Source of the DNA: Deltaproteobacteria bacterium
Lineage (GTDB): Bacteria; Desulfobacterota; Deferrisomatia; Deferrisomatales; BM512
DNA length: 43,416 bases
Reading direction: 5' to 3'
Assembly: GCA_030591565.1 (NCBI GenBank)
Contig: JAUVAU010000015.1
Location: 1 to 43,416 of the forward strand
The stretch's first letter is position 1. Each line of letters starts with the position of its first letter. This document shows, in pieces, positions 23,281-30,920 of this stretch. The notes under the pieces were generated by a model. That model did no database searches. It was not told where the DNA came from and saw only the letters and a list, made by a program, of their open reading frames with translations. Made by a program: the position numbers and the translations under genes.

Positions 23281-24263
23281 CTCTTTGGCGCCGCCCACGC
23301 ATCATCCGCACCGTCAAAACCCTTGGAAATCACTTGAAACGCTCCATTTATTCCTTCCACGTCAGTCAACCGCATGGCGCTGTTCCTGAACCCGGCTGCG
23401 CCCTTATGTCCCTTGACGCTCCATGCGATGAACTTCTTTATCTCGGCCACAGCGCACCTGTCACCCTTGAGTGCGCGAAGATCGTTGAACTGGAGGGCAA
23501 GGTCCTCCGCAATTTCCCCCGGTCCGGGCTTCTCCAGCGCAGCTTTACCCTCCGCTATCAGATGGGCATCCCGAAATATCCACGGTTCTCCCAAGGGCGC
23601 CCTACCCAACATCACCGCACTAACAGGGTGGTCCGCCAACATCTCGACCGCTTTTAACGCAGTGGTGATGTCGCCATTCCCGGCGATGGGGACCGGAATA
23701 CTCCCCGCCAGCTGGTCGATCTTATCCCAATCGGCCTCGCCAGAGTACCCCTGGGAGCGGGTACGCGCATGCAAAATTACAGCATCGGCCCCCGCCGATG
23801 AAACTTTCTGGGCCAATTCCAGAAAATTTTGTTCCCCAAGGGTCCAACCCAGACGCATCTTCACGGTGACGATGCCGGTGGAACACACCCTGACAGCCTC
23901 CACGCATCTGGCGGCGTTGTCCACGTCGCGCATCATCGCCGCGCCGCTGCCGGTCTTCACCACCTTTTTTACCGGGCAGCCCATATTGATGTCCACCCGG
24001 CGCCAACCCAGCGCGCAGATGATCTGGGCCGCCACTGCCAGCTCGTCGGGTTTGGAGCCGAAGAGCTGGATCGCCGTATCGTCGCCGATATCCCTGGTGT
24101 CGACCATCGCAAGCGTAGCACGGTGGTTGCGCACAAGCGCCGCCGCGCTGACCATCTCGGTCCAAAGCGCCCTGCACCCGTTTCTGCGCAAACGCGACCT
24201 GAAAGGCTCGTCGGTCACGCCAGCCATCGGCGCCATCAGAAAAGGTGCTGCGAAAATATTCAA
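23277..24263 (-). CDS. dusB: tRNA-dihydrouridine synthase
   Basis: A flavoenzyme that reduces uridines in the tRNA D-loop. The 328-aa protein has the TIM-barrel signatures MAPMAGVTDEPFR, the catalytic Cys96 in DINMGCPVKKV, VTVKMRLGW, HARTRSQGYSG and IAGNGDI. The only suitable start is a TTG at 24263 (NIFAAPFLMAPMAG), because a stop codon lies two codons upstream. The first internal ATG would cut into the FMN-binding strand. It is coupled to the Fis-like gene by an ATGA overlap and lies 29 bp after the second thioredoxin-like gene. The DusB subtype is inferred from the fis neighbour. Confidence 0.94.
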   Translation of the reverse strand: MNIFAAPFLMAPMAGVTDEPFRSRLRRNGCRALWTEMVSAAALVRNHRATLAMVDTRDIGDDTAIQLFGSKPDELAVAAQIICALGWRRVDINMGCPVKKVVKTGSGAAMMRDVDNAARCVEAVRVCSTGIVTVKMRLGWTLGEQNFLELAQKVSSAGADAVILHARTRSQGYSGEADWDKIDQLAGSIPVPIAGNGDITTALKAVEMLADHPVSAVMLGRAPLGEPWIFRDAHLIAEGKAALEKPGPGEIAEDLALQFNDLRALKGDRCAVAEIKKFIAWSVKGHKGAAGFRNSAMRLTDVEGINGAFQVISKGFDGADDAWAAPKR

Positions 24264-24292
24264 ACCCGACTAACTACCGATCTGGAAGCGGC

Positions 24293-24874
24293 TCACTTGC
24301 CTGTCATCTCCGCCATCGCCCGGTCTGCGGCAGCCGTTTCGATTTTGATCTCCTGGAGCAGGACCACGACACCCTCTGCATCAGCCAGGTAGAGGGTCGG
24401 AGTTTTACTCACGCCCAGGGGGTCGGCCGCGATGAGCAGCTCGCCATCAAGGCGATCCATGACCACCGGGAGCGGCAACCCGGAATCCTCAAGATAGGCA
24501 TCCACCGCGTTGGAGAAGCGGGCTCCATCCACATTGACCGCCCAGAGGGTGAGGCCATAGGGCCGCCACTTGTTATAAAAATTGACCAGGTCGGGCATCA
24601 CCTCTTTGCAATTGGGGCAGAAGACCGACCAGAAATAGATGGCGACGGGGCCACTGCCCTCCACCCCATCCATGGGGCGGCTTATATCATGGGAGCTGCC
24701 CTGCCGGTCTTCGAGGACCATCGACTCCAGCTTCTCGCCCGGTTCAATCAGCCTCAGCGTCAGCGGGGAGTCACCCGCCGGGGAGAGTTGAGCCGTGAAG
24801 ATAAGGACCGCGCCAACCAGTGCGGCAATGCGCAGCGTCGGCGATAACCGCTTGAAGTCGGGGCTACTCAACAC
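24293..24874 (-). CDS. TlpA-like thioredoxin-fold protein (CPNC)
   Basis: A 193-aa protein with an N-terminal membrane anchor or signal (about 13-32) and a periplasmic thioredoxin-like domain. The redox pair is C86-P-N-C89 in FWSVFCPNCKEVMP, and the cis-proline loop is KTPTLYL. Such proteins reduce apocytochrome cysteines or act in other periplasmic thiol exchange. The start is a GTG at 24874 overlapping the previous gene by 11 bp. A TTG one codon later is possible. It sits directly behind a second TlpA-like gene and a multihaem cytochrome gene, which supports a role in cytochrome maturation. Confidence 0.87.
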   Translation of the reverse strand: MLSSPDFKRLSPTLRIAALVGAVLIFTAQLSPAGDSPLTLRLIEPGEKLESMVLEDRQGSSHDISRPMDGVEGSGPVAIYFWSVFCPNCKEVMPDLVNFYNKWRPYGLTLWAVNVDGARFSNAVDAYLEDSGLPLPVVMDRLDGELLIAADPLGVSKTPTLYLADAEGVVVLLQEIKIETAAADRAMAEMTGK

Positions 24875-25403
24875 CCAGGCCCAGCTCTTTTAAAACGCCT
24901 TTGATCTTTTTCTGGCTCGCCCAGTAGTAGTTGGGCTCCACGTAGACAATTTTACCTTCGCGGTCGATGATTACGCTGGTGGGCAGCGCGTTGATGCCAT
25001 ACTGTTGCCACGCTTCAAATTTGAGATCCAGCAGCACTTCGTAGCCCAGCTTCATCTTGGCGATATCAACTTTAAGTTTTTCGAGGTGGGTCTTCGAGAG
25101 GTTCTTGGTGTCCTGGTTCACTGCGATGACGACCATCTCATCCTTGTGCTCCGCGTAGAGCTCCTGCAAGAAAGCCAGCTCGTCCATGCAGCGGGGGCAC
25201 CAGGAGGCCCAGAAAGCGAGGAGGACCACCTTGCCCCTGCCATCGCTCAACTTCACAGGCTTGTCATCAAGGTTGTTCAGCGTGAAGTCGGGGGCCATGT
25301 CGCCTTTGCCGACCGAAAGCGCCATTGCCGTACCCGCTGACAGGGCAAAGGAAAGTACGATTAGTGCAACCAGGATGGTGCGCCTTGCCGTCTTGATGCT
25401 CAT
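24864..25403 (-). CDS. TlpA-like thioredoxin-fold protein (CPRC)
   Basis: A 179-aa exported protein with a signal peptide at about 1-28 (ILVALIVLSFALSAGTAMA). Its AhpC/TSA-type thioredoxin domain has C69-P-R-C72 in WASWCPRCMDE and cis-proline in NALPTSVIID. It is the ResA/TlpA type that keeps haem-binding cysteines reduced. The start is the ATG at 25403 behind GGAGG. A GTG four codons earlier lacks its own ribosome site. It follows the cytochrome gene by 94 bp (25404-25497, no gene seen there) and overlaps the next thioredoxin gene. Confidence 0.9.
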   Translation of the reverse strand: MSIKTARRTILVALIVLSFALSAGTAMALSVGKGDMAPDFTLNNLDDKPVKLSDGRGKVVLLAFWASWCPRCMDELAFLQELYAEHKDEMVVIAVNQDTKNLSKTHLEKLKVDIAKMKLGYEVLLDLKFEAWQQYGINALPTSVIIDREGKIVYVEPNYYWASQKKIKGVLKELGLGVE

Positions 25404-25497
25404 CTTGTCCTCCACACTTCGTCTAACCCAAAAATGAAAAATTCAGTTCCCAGACAATTTCATCGCTAACGGGACAATAAGTCAACCACTTGAACCA

Positions 25498-27003
25498 CTA
25501 ATTAGCGTCGTCGTGACAGGTTTCGCACGTTTTATCCACCGGGAGAGGCGTCAGGGACTCGGGCTGCCCGAAAAAGAATTTGTGGTCGTGGATCGAATAT
25601 TTGCGGGGGTCGCTCGACACCTGGGGCATGTGGCACTTGTGGCACTCCACGTCGCTCTCCATGTGTTTGGCGTGCAGCTCCGGGTTGGGCAGCTCCCCGA
25701 CATGGCAGGTCACGCAATGCTGCGAGACGGTCATCGTCACGTCGTCATCATCGTCAAGACGCTGCCTGAAGTTCTTGCAGATGTCGCAGGTCTGCCCTCT
25801 CACGTTGAAGTACTCCTCGACCCAGAAGAGCCATTGACGCCGCCTGTCGGTATAGCTGCCGTCACCCATAAAGCTCGAATTATCTTGTCCCGGCTTGGGT
25901 TTTAACCCCTTGTAGAAATATCTGAGGTCCTTGCCCGGCAGGTATCCCAGCGGGAACCTGAACTGGCCGGTACGATCATGGCCCGAGGTGTGGCACGCTT
26001 CGCACACCATCTCGCGCCGATCGGGGTCGAGCTTTGCGGGGTTGACGATCGCGCCCTGTCCACCTGACCTTGAGTGGGCCTTGCCGGGGCCGTGGCACGC
26101 CTCGCAGCCGATGCCCAGCTCGGAGTATTGGGGGCCCTCCTTTATCTCCAGGCCGGTGGTATGGCACCCCTGGCAGAACTGGTCCCAGGGCCTGTCATTC
26201 CAGTAACCCAGATCCCATTTGTTGGCGGTTATCGACCAGATAGGCGCCTTGACGATCTGCCGATCATTTTTCCTGACGATATAGCGTTGGGTCCACCGCG
26301 AGCCCAGCACGACCTCCACCTCTTCTCTGTCAAAGGGCGGATTGTTCTCAAAGTCGCCGACAATCGCCTCGGGGTCCCTGATCGGGTCCCTCGCCATGCG
26401 GGCATGGGGGGTGAGCCGCCACTGCTTGTATTTTTCCCGGTGGCACTGGGAGCAGGCGACCGAGCCGACATAGCTGTCGAGTATTGAAGAGTCCTGCACG
26501 TGGAAGCCTGCGCCGCCTACCCTGCCCTCGGGGTGGCAGCTCTTGCAAAGCTGGCCCTTGTCGTTGGCGCGACGCAGGTAGAAGGTGCGATAAGTCTTGT
26601 TTATAGTAAAAAGGGAGAGCAACCGCTTCGTGAGCTCCTCGGCCACAAAGGGCTTTTTGCCCTCGAACCGCATGTGGGGGTTGTGGCAGGTGGCGCAGGT
26701 GATCGTCTCCTCCTCATCCAGCGGCAGGTCGGCGGGGACCTCCATCCCCGGCCTGATGTCCACCGGATGCAGGGTGGAGACATCCTTTTCAAGGTGGCAG
26801 CCGAGACAGATGGAGACGATATCTTTTTTGAAACGCAGCGGGCGCTGGACCGGCTGGCCCCTCTTCACCTCATCGAGATGGCAATCGCCGCACGCACCAC
26901 TGGTGTCCAGCGACGAATGGGGGTCACTGCCGCCCTGGGCCGGCACCGCAAAAACGTATAGGGCTGACGCCATCGCCAGCGCTGCGCTTGCTGCGCGTCT
27001 CAT
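25498..27003 (-). CDS. exported multihaem c-type cytochrome (11 CxxCH plus one CxxCK)
   Basis: A 501-aa protein with a signal peptide (about 1-24). I count 11 CxxCH motifs: CGDCH, CLGCH, CATCH, CKSCH, CSQCH, CQGCH, CEACH twice, CVTCH, CHKCH and CETCH. There is also one CDICK (about 406-410). The spacing around 185-345 resembles cytochrome c554-type proteins. CxxCK binds the catalytic haem in NrfA nitrite reductase; here it could be a lysine-ligated haem or a lost site. It probably carries electrons in the periplasm. The ATG at 27003 overlaps the stop of the HAMP gene (TGATG). TlpA-type thioredoxin genes follow. Confidence 0.93.
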   Translation of the reverse strand: MRRAASAALAMASALYVFAVPAQGGSDPHSSLDTSGACGDCHLDEVKRGQPVQRPLRFKKDIVSICLGCHLEKDVSTLHPVDIRPGMEVPADLPLDEEETITCATCHNPHMRFEGKKPFVAEELTKRLLSLFTINKTYRTFYLRRANDKGQLCKSCHPEGRVGGAGFHVQDSSILDSYVGSVACSQCHREKYKQWRLTPHARMARDPIRDPEAIVGDFENNPPFDREEVEVVLGSRWTQRYIVRKNDRQIVKAPIWSITANKWDLGYWNDRPWDQFCQGCHTTGLEIKEGPQYSELGIGCEACHGPGKAHSRSGGQGAIVNPAKLDPDRREMVCEACHTSGHDRTGQFRFPLGYLPGKDLRYFYKGLKPKPGQDNSSFMGDGSYTDRRRQWLFWVEEYFNVRGQTCDICKNFRQRLDDDDDVTMTVSQHCVTCHVGELPNPELHAKHMESDVECHKCHMPQVSSDPRKYSIHDHKFFFGQPESLTPLPVDKTCETCHDDAN

Positions 27004-27560
27004 CAAACGACCTTGAACACCGAAATCTTTTCTTCCAGGGCATTCAGGGCTGATGAAAGCTCAGCCGCGTTACCACTCTGGGACGCACGGCCCACTTGGC
27101 TGCGCGCCTCGCTTATCGCGTCGATCTTCTCTCTTAACCCCAAGGTCATCTTGTTCATGGAGTCCACAAAGGGTTTTAACTCGTCGCCGTCGCGTAGCGA
27201 GGTGTGAAGGGTCAAGTCCCCTGAGCCTATCTGCTCCATGTTCTTGCTGAAGCGATAGAGGGGGCCGCCGATCTTGTGGCTATCGTAGAGGGTGAACATA
27301 ACCGCCAGCCCCGCCACCAGGGTCATTGAAACGAAGGAGGCCCACAGCACTGCGGTACGGTAGACCTCCCAACTCTCCTTTAAATCAAAATGCGCCGCCG
27401 AGTACATGCGGTTTATCTGATAATTGCCAAAGAGGTAAATAAAGCTGCCGGTGACCGCCATCCCCACCGCAATCACGCAGAGAACCTTGAGCAGGAACTT
27501 TATCTGGAAGGTCTTCTCGATGAAAAGGGTCCGCCTGCCTCGTCCACCTCGCTTGGCCAT
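27003..27560 (-). CDS. two-TM HAMP-domain protein without an output domain
   Basis: A 185-aa membrane protein. A basic N-terminus (MAKRGGRGRRTLFIEKTFQ) is followed by TM1 (about 22-46), a short ~25-residue external loop, TM2 (about 70-92), a HAMP segment (about 92-145, SHKIGGPLYRFSKNMEQIGSGDL) and a C-terminal coiled coil. It has no kinase, MCP or cyclase domain. Its direct coupling to the multihaem cytochrome gene suggests it senses or anchors that cytochrome. The start is the ATG at 27560 behind AAGGAG. It is first in the cytochrome-thioredoxin-dusB unit, facing a divergent response regulator gene. Confidence 0.85.
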   Translation of the reverse strand: MAKRGGRGRRTLFIEKTFQIKFLLKVLCVIAVGMAVTGSFIYLFGNYQINRMYSAAHFDLKESWEVYRTAVLWASFVSMTLVAGLAVMFTLYDSHKIGGPLYRFSKNMEQIGSGDLTLHTSLRDGDELKPFVDSMNKMTLGLREKIDAISEARSQVGRASQSGNAAELSSALNALEEKISVFKVV

Positions 27561-27676
27561 AACCACTCCTTACATATGGGAAAACTAGTACAATGACTGC
27601 TTAACTCTAGCGCGGCTTTCCACGCTGACCACAGGGGCCGAGACCTCTCGTTGACCGCCCGGCACATAAACGATTA

Positions 27677-27768
27677 GATTATATGTAGGTTTCCTGATTA
27701 TATGTAAGTTACTAAATTATATGTAGTTACTAATTTATATGCAGGTTACGAAATTATACGATAAGTTT
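27677..27768. promoter_or_regulatory. five tandem 17-19 bp repeats in a divergent intergenic region
   Basis: Units start at 27677, 27696, 27715, 27733 and 27752. They share aattatatgtaggttacta, with small changes per unit. The block is very AT-rich inside otherwise GC-rich DNA. It lies in the 277-bp gap between the HAMP/cytochrome unit (start 27560) and the response regulator (start 27838). A period near 19 bp, about two helical turns, suits cooperative binding of a regulator. It may also contain AT-rich -10 elements. Confidence 0.8.
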
Positions 27769-27837
27769 CTGTTCATTTCACATGGCAGAGTTGCCCGATC
27801 TCCAAAGTGTTATCAAAAAGCGGAGCGATAACGGACG

Positions 27838-28443
27838 ATGGAACCACAACGCATCCTCATAGCCGACGACGAGACCTTGCTGGTCGCGAACCTGACCCGT
27901 GCTGCGCGAAAAGCCGGCTACCACGCCGATGGCGCACCAGATGGCCGGGAGGCTTGGCGATTATTGGGCAACAACCACTACGACCTGCTCGTGACCGACC
28001 TGAAGATGCCGGGCATGGACGGACACAAGTTGATGGAGCTGGTGACAAAGGCATCCCCCGCCACCGGGATAATCGCGATAACCGGCTACGCCACCCTCGA
28101 CGCCGCCATCAAGTGTCTGCGAAAGGGCGCCAGCGACTTCCTCATCAAGCCCTTTGAAGAGGCGGACTTTCTCGCCGCCGTGGGAAAAGCGCTCTCCAAA
28201 TCACCGTACGATACGAGGGTCATGCCAGACTGGTCCCAGACCCAATCCAGATTTGGCCTCACCAAGCGGCAACGCGAAGTGCTTGAAGCCTTCTACACCA
28301 CCGGCAAGACCAACCAGGAGCTGGCCGAAGACCTCTTCCTGAGCCTGCACACGGTCAAGTCGCACCTGAAAGCCGCCTTCGAGAAAGTCGGGGTCAGGAG
28401 CCGCGCCCAGTTGATGTTGCGGCTACAACAGTCGGAGAACTGA
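27838..28443 (+). CDS. response regulator with LuxR/NarL-type DNA-binding domain
   Basis: A 201-aa protein. The receiver domain (about 4-120) has the acidic pocket D10-D11, phospho-acceptor D54 (LLVTDLKMPGMDG), T82 and K104. A LuxR-type helix-turn-helix follows (about 138-198, LTKRQREVLEAFYTTGKTNQ, then ELAEDLFLSLHTVKSHL). There is no histidine kinase gene beside it. It starts at an ATG with weak upstream purines. The five-fold AT-rich repeat 70 bp upstream is a natural candidate binding site, for itself or for control of the divergent cytochrome unit; this is inference. Confidence 0.93.
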   Translation: MEPQRILIADDETLLVANLTRAARKAGYHADGAPDGREAWRLLGNNHYDLLVTDLKMPGMDGHKLMELVTKASPATGIIAITGYATLDAAIKCLRKGASDFLIKPFEEADFLAAVGKALSKSPYDTRVMPDWSQTQSRFGLTKRQREVLEAFYTTGKTNQELAEDLFLSLHTVKSHLKAAFEKVGVRSRAQLMLRLQQSEN

Positions 28444-28466
28444 GGAGACGTTGGACGCTTGGGCTC

Positions 28467-28573
28467 GGCTTTTTCCGCCTAACTGCGTCGCGTGCTCGCG
28501 AACTGCCCTCGGCGTAGTAGTTCTACTGCCTCCGTTGTTCGCTTGCGCGTCTCCTTATCAGGCGAAAAAATAC
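28467..28573 (+). repeat. 107-bp palindromic element, type B (copy B4, opposite orientation)
   Basis: Ends are GGCTTTTTCCGCCT and AGGCGAAAAAATAC. The centre is GTAGTAGTTCTAC, and the arms are GTCGCGTGCTCGCGAA and TTCGCTTGCGCGTCTC. It begins 23 bp after the stop of the plus-strand regulator at 28443. It is thus inverted in the window but has the same orientation to its gene as the minus-strand copies. Confidence 0.9.
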
Positions 28574-28616
28574 TTTGCCTGGAATTACTCATAAAAGGGG
28601 CAGAGGTTTGGTTGAT

Positions 28617-29459
28617 ATGAACATGAACGACACTGACTCGCTAAAATCAGACACCGGCAGACCCGGCTGGAAAAGCCGCCTCCACGAGATAATCTTCGAG
28701 GCGGACACCCCTGCGGGTAAGGCCTTCGACGTCGTGCTCATCCTCTGCATAATCGCCAGCGTGGGCGTGGTCATGGCGGATTCGGTGACCACCATCCGCA
28801 GCGAGTACGCCCCCTACCTCACCGGCGCCGAATGGTTCTTCACCATCCTCTTCACCGTTGAATACGTACTGCGCCTCTCGGTTGTTCGCAGGCCGATGGG
28901 CTACGCCACCAGCTTCTTTGGCGTCATCGATCTACTGGCAATCGCCCCCACATACCTGGAGCTCTTCCTGCCGGGCGGCCACTACCTGATAACCATACGA
29001 GTGCTGCGTATCCTAAGAATCTTCAGGATATTAAAGCTCGCGCAATATGTTAACGAATCGCGGCTGCTCATGCGGGCGCTACGCTCCTCAAGGCGAAAGA
29101 TACTCGTCTTCCTCCTCGTCGTCCTCTCGCTTGTCATAATCTTCGGCTCGCTCATGTATTTGATCGAAGGAGAAGCCGCCGGGTTCACCTCCATCCCCCG
29201 GGGCATCTACTGGGCCGTAGTGACAATGACCACCGTAGGCTATGGCGACATCTCACCCCAGACACCGCTGGGACAGGCGATCGCATCATTGATAATGATA
29301 CTGGGCTACGGGATAATAGCGGTGCCGACCGGGATAGTGACAGCGGAAGCGTTGCGTACAGGGGGAGGAAAAGTGTCCACGCAAGCGTGCCAAAACTGCT
29401 CGGCGGAAGGGCATGATGTGGATGCAACGCATTGTAAGTTTTGCGGAGAAAAACTCTAA
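28617..29459 (+). CDS. voltage-gated-type cation (K+) channel with C-terminal zinc ribbon
   Basis: A 280-aa six-segment channel protein. S1-S3 span about 38-130. A charged S4 has regularly spaced arginines (TIRVLRILRIFRILK). S5, a pore helix and the K+ selectivity filter TVGYGD follow, then S6 (about 225-248). After S6 a ~30-residue tail carries CQNC and CKFC, a zinc-ribbon-like pair uncommon in such channels. The ATG at 28617 is preferred; further upstream the frame runs into the palindromic element. It is monocistronic in appearance and lies between that element and a low-GC block. Confidence 0.92.
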   Translation: MNMNDTDSLKSDTGRPGWKSRLHEIIFEADTPAGKAFDVVLILCIIASVGVVMADSVTTIRSEYAPYLTGAEWFFTILFTVEYVLRLSVVRRPMGYATSFFGVIDLLAIAPTYLELFLPGGHYLITIRVLRILRIFRILKLAQYVNESRLLMRALRSSRRKILVFLLVVLSLVIIFGSLMYLIEGEAAGFTSIPRGIYWAVVTMTTVGYGDISPQTPLGQAIASLIMILGYGIIAVPTGIVTAEALRTGGGKVSTQACQNCSAEGHDVDATHCKFCGEKL

Positions 29460-29468
29460 TAATGGCAA

Positions 29469-29630
29469 TTAATAGTTACTGTCCCAGTTTCGTCCAGTTT
29501 CGTCTTTGTAGCAAATATTACTTACTATGCTTCCATTAATTATTGAGTGCACCTCTCCTCCGTATGATATAGCCAAACTGGGCATTAACAACACTACACA
29601 CAACACAGAGAGACAATAGGACTTATACAT
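29469..29630 (-). CDS. small predicted secreted peptide, unknown
   Basis: A 53-aa product. A hydrophobic signal peptide (MYKSYCLSVLCVVLLMPSLA) is followed by a ~30-residue tail with one cysteine. The start is the ATG at 29630 behind GGAG; seven extra codons are possible upstream. It follows the carboxypeptidase-regulatory-like gene by 24 bp. The region is clearly lower in GC than its surroundings. No family is recognised, and it could be a remnant. Confidence 0.45.
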   Translation of the reverse strand: MYKSYCLSVLCVVLLMPSLAISYGGEVHSIINGSIVSNICYKDETGRNWDSNY

Positions 29631-29654
29631 ATTCACTCCATATATATCCAAGCA

Positions 29655-30332
29655 TTAACGTCTATTGATAATATTTAAAATAAACTCGTATTCATTATCA
29701 TATGCTTCCTTGAAAAGTGGCATACTTCTCCAATTGCTATCATTAAAAGACCTAGAAAAACTCGCTAAATTTGATTCTGCATCCCGGAAACCAGAATGTT
29801 TAATGTTAACCGACTTATTTGACTGCCCCATTCCAAACCATGTTTCTTTAACTGTCACAAACTGCATTTTTTCCCATGGCTTTATTTTGTCTTGCCCGTG
29901 AAACTGTTTATATGACAAAAATCGGTACCCCGACTTGAGAATTCCGATGTCGGGATCGGATTGAAAAACACCTATTGATAAAAATATGAGCTGAGGATAT
30001 GGCCAAGTTATGACGTTTTCTGGCCAAAGAAAAAATTCTCCATTTTTATCGGTTACAGTCTCCTTTACTTCAACGGGACTCCCCCTATAGCTTCCAGCAA
30101 CACCTAGCCCATCTCTATGGTATGCAGCCACCACCACTGCTCCCTCAATCGGCTCACCGGTTTCGGAATCAACCACAACTCCCTTGTAGGCTCCATACCA
30201 GCCATGCATAGCAAAAAGCTTCATGATTACAAAGACAACCAGCAACTTGCCAATGAACTTAAGCCAATCGGCCCTAGCCCAGTCAGCCTTTGGAAATATA
30301 TTTCTGATTCTCTTGGAGATTGAGTTCTTCAT
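29655..30332 (-). CDS. membrane-anchored protein with carboxypeptidase-regulatory-like domain
   Basis: A 225-aa protein. It has a basic cytoplasmic start (KNSISKRIRNIFPKADWAR), one membrane segment (about 27-45) and an external beta-sandwich resembling the carboxypeptidase-regulatory domain (YKGVVVDSETGEPIEGAVVV, VTDKNGEFFL). The rest is not recognised. The start at 30332 has AGAGG eight bases upstream and is two bases after the stop of a broken gene. The DNA is AT-rich compared with neighbouring genes, which suggests recent acquisition. Confidence 0.7.
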   Translation of the reverse strand: MKNSISKRIRNIFPKADWARADWLKFIGKLLVVFVIMKLFAMHGWYGAYKGVVVDSETGEPIEGAVVVAAYHRDGLGVAGSYRGSPVEVKETVTDKNGEFFLWPENVITWPYPQLIFLSIGVFQSDPDIGILKSGYRFLSYKQFHGQDKIKPWEKMQFVTVKETWFGMGQSNKSVNIKHSGFRDAESNLASFSRSFNDSNWRSMPLFKEAYDNEYEFILNIINRR

Positions 30333-30334
30333 TC

Positions 30335-30460
30335 TCAAAACCTCTGAATCTTCCATACCCCTTGGCTGTCGCGAACAATAATAAGCTCGTTATCAACCGT
30401 GTACGGTTGGCCGTTCAAGTCTCCGCTTGTCTCATAGGTCATACGGCGGATAGGGGGTCG
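30335..30460 (-). pseudogene. 3' remnant of a gene truncated at a repeat
   Basis: Only about the last 40 codons look like natural protein (RRMTYETSGDLNGQPYTVDN, then ELIIVRDSQGVWKIQRF), similar in style to C-termini of NTF2-like secreted or lipoprotein domains. Upstream the open frame runs straight into a 33-bp repeat (30455-30487) and a palindromic element (30498-30605), and the translation becomes nonsense-like. I read this as the surviving 3' end of a gene whose 5' part was lost or displaced by repeats. The next gene starts two bases after its stop. Confidence 0.55.
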
Positions 30461-30487
30461 GGCCTTTAGCGTTTTTCCGGCGTAGCC
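30455..30487. repeat. 33-bp dispersed repeat, copy 1
   Basis: This matches 31888-31920 apart from about five bases (gggtcgggc..tt..gc.tttttccggcgtagcc). Both copies border palindromic elements and may be a frayed arm of that family. Confidence 0.7.
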
Positions 30488-30497
30488 GCTCGACACA

Positions 30498-30605
30498 GCA
30501 TCCTGTGCGAAAACAAGGAACCCACCAAGCGATTGAGCGACGACAGTATGTACAATACGGCTAGCGATTGAGCGCCGGTGGTGACGCTGGGTTCGTGCAG
30601 GAGGC
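30498..30605 (-). repeat. ~107-bp palindromic element, type C (divergent subfamily)
   Basis: Ends GCATCCTGTGCGAA and TTCGTGCAGGAGGC are complementary allowing G-U pairs. The inner arms GGAACCCACCA and TGGTGACGCTGGGTTC pair, and the centre is GTATGTACAATAC. Length, central hairpin and layout match types A and B, but the sequence is largely different. It lies 24 bp beyond the stop of the gene at 30630. Confidence 0.75.
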
Positions 30606-30629
30606 GAAGTCGCCCAGACGAAATGATGG

Positions 30630-30833
30630 TTAGAAAATAAACCACCCCAGCGCAAACAAAACCGCAATTAAAAGCAAAACCGTCAGTATTTTACCTAAAA
30701 CCCTATCCCCACCCTCCTGCAAATCATAATGATGCTCTTCAATGCCTCTGTCACAATGAGTACACCTGGCAACATTAAGATCGACATCTTTATGACAAAA
30801 TGGGCATGTCTTGCTTAGGTTGTTTTGATTCAA
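30630..30833 (-). CDS. small zinc-ribbon membrane protein
   Basis: A 67-aa protein. An N-terminal zinc ribbon (TCPFCHKDVDLNVARCTHCD; Cys pairs CPFC and CTHC) precedes a C-terminal membrane segment (VLGKILTVLLLIAVLFALGW). The start appears to be TTG at 30833, behind GAGGG at about eleven bases. This build is typical of small bacterial double-cysteine membrane proteins of unknown role. A type-C palindrome follows its stop, and a type-A element lies about 90 bp upstream. Confidence 0.7.
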   Translation of the reverse strand: MNQNNLSKTCPFCHKDVDLNVARCTHCDRGIEEHHYDLQEGGDRVLGKILTVLLLIAVLFALGWFIF

Positions 30834-30920
30834 AATGAACTACCCTCATATGGTGCCATGAAAACAGCAAGGGGATCGGGGGTCGGAGGTTGTGGTCGAG
30901 CCTTTCGCCCTTTAGGCAAA

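Noticed and set aside
27677..27768. Replication-origin iterons
   Set aside because: The repeats are iteron-like in length, but no rep gene is adjacent and the neighbours are chromosomal.
30335..30667. Intact 110-aa gene
   Set aside because: The first ~70 codons translate repeat DNA, including a whole palindromic element; only the 3' part resembles protein.
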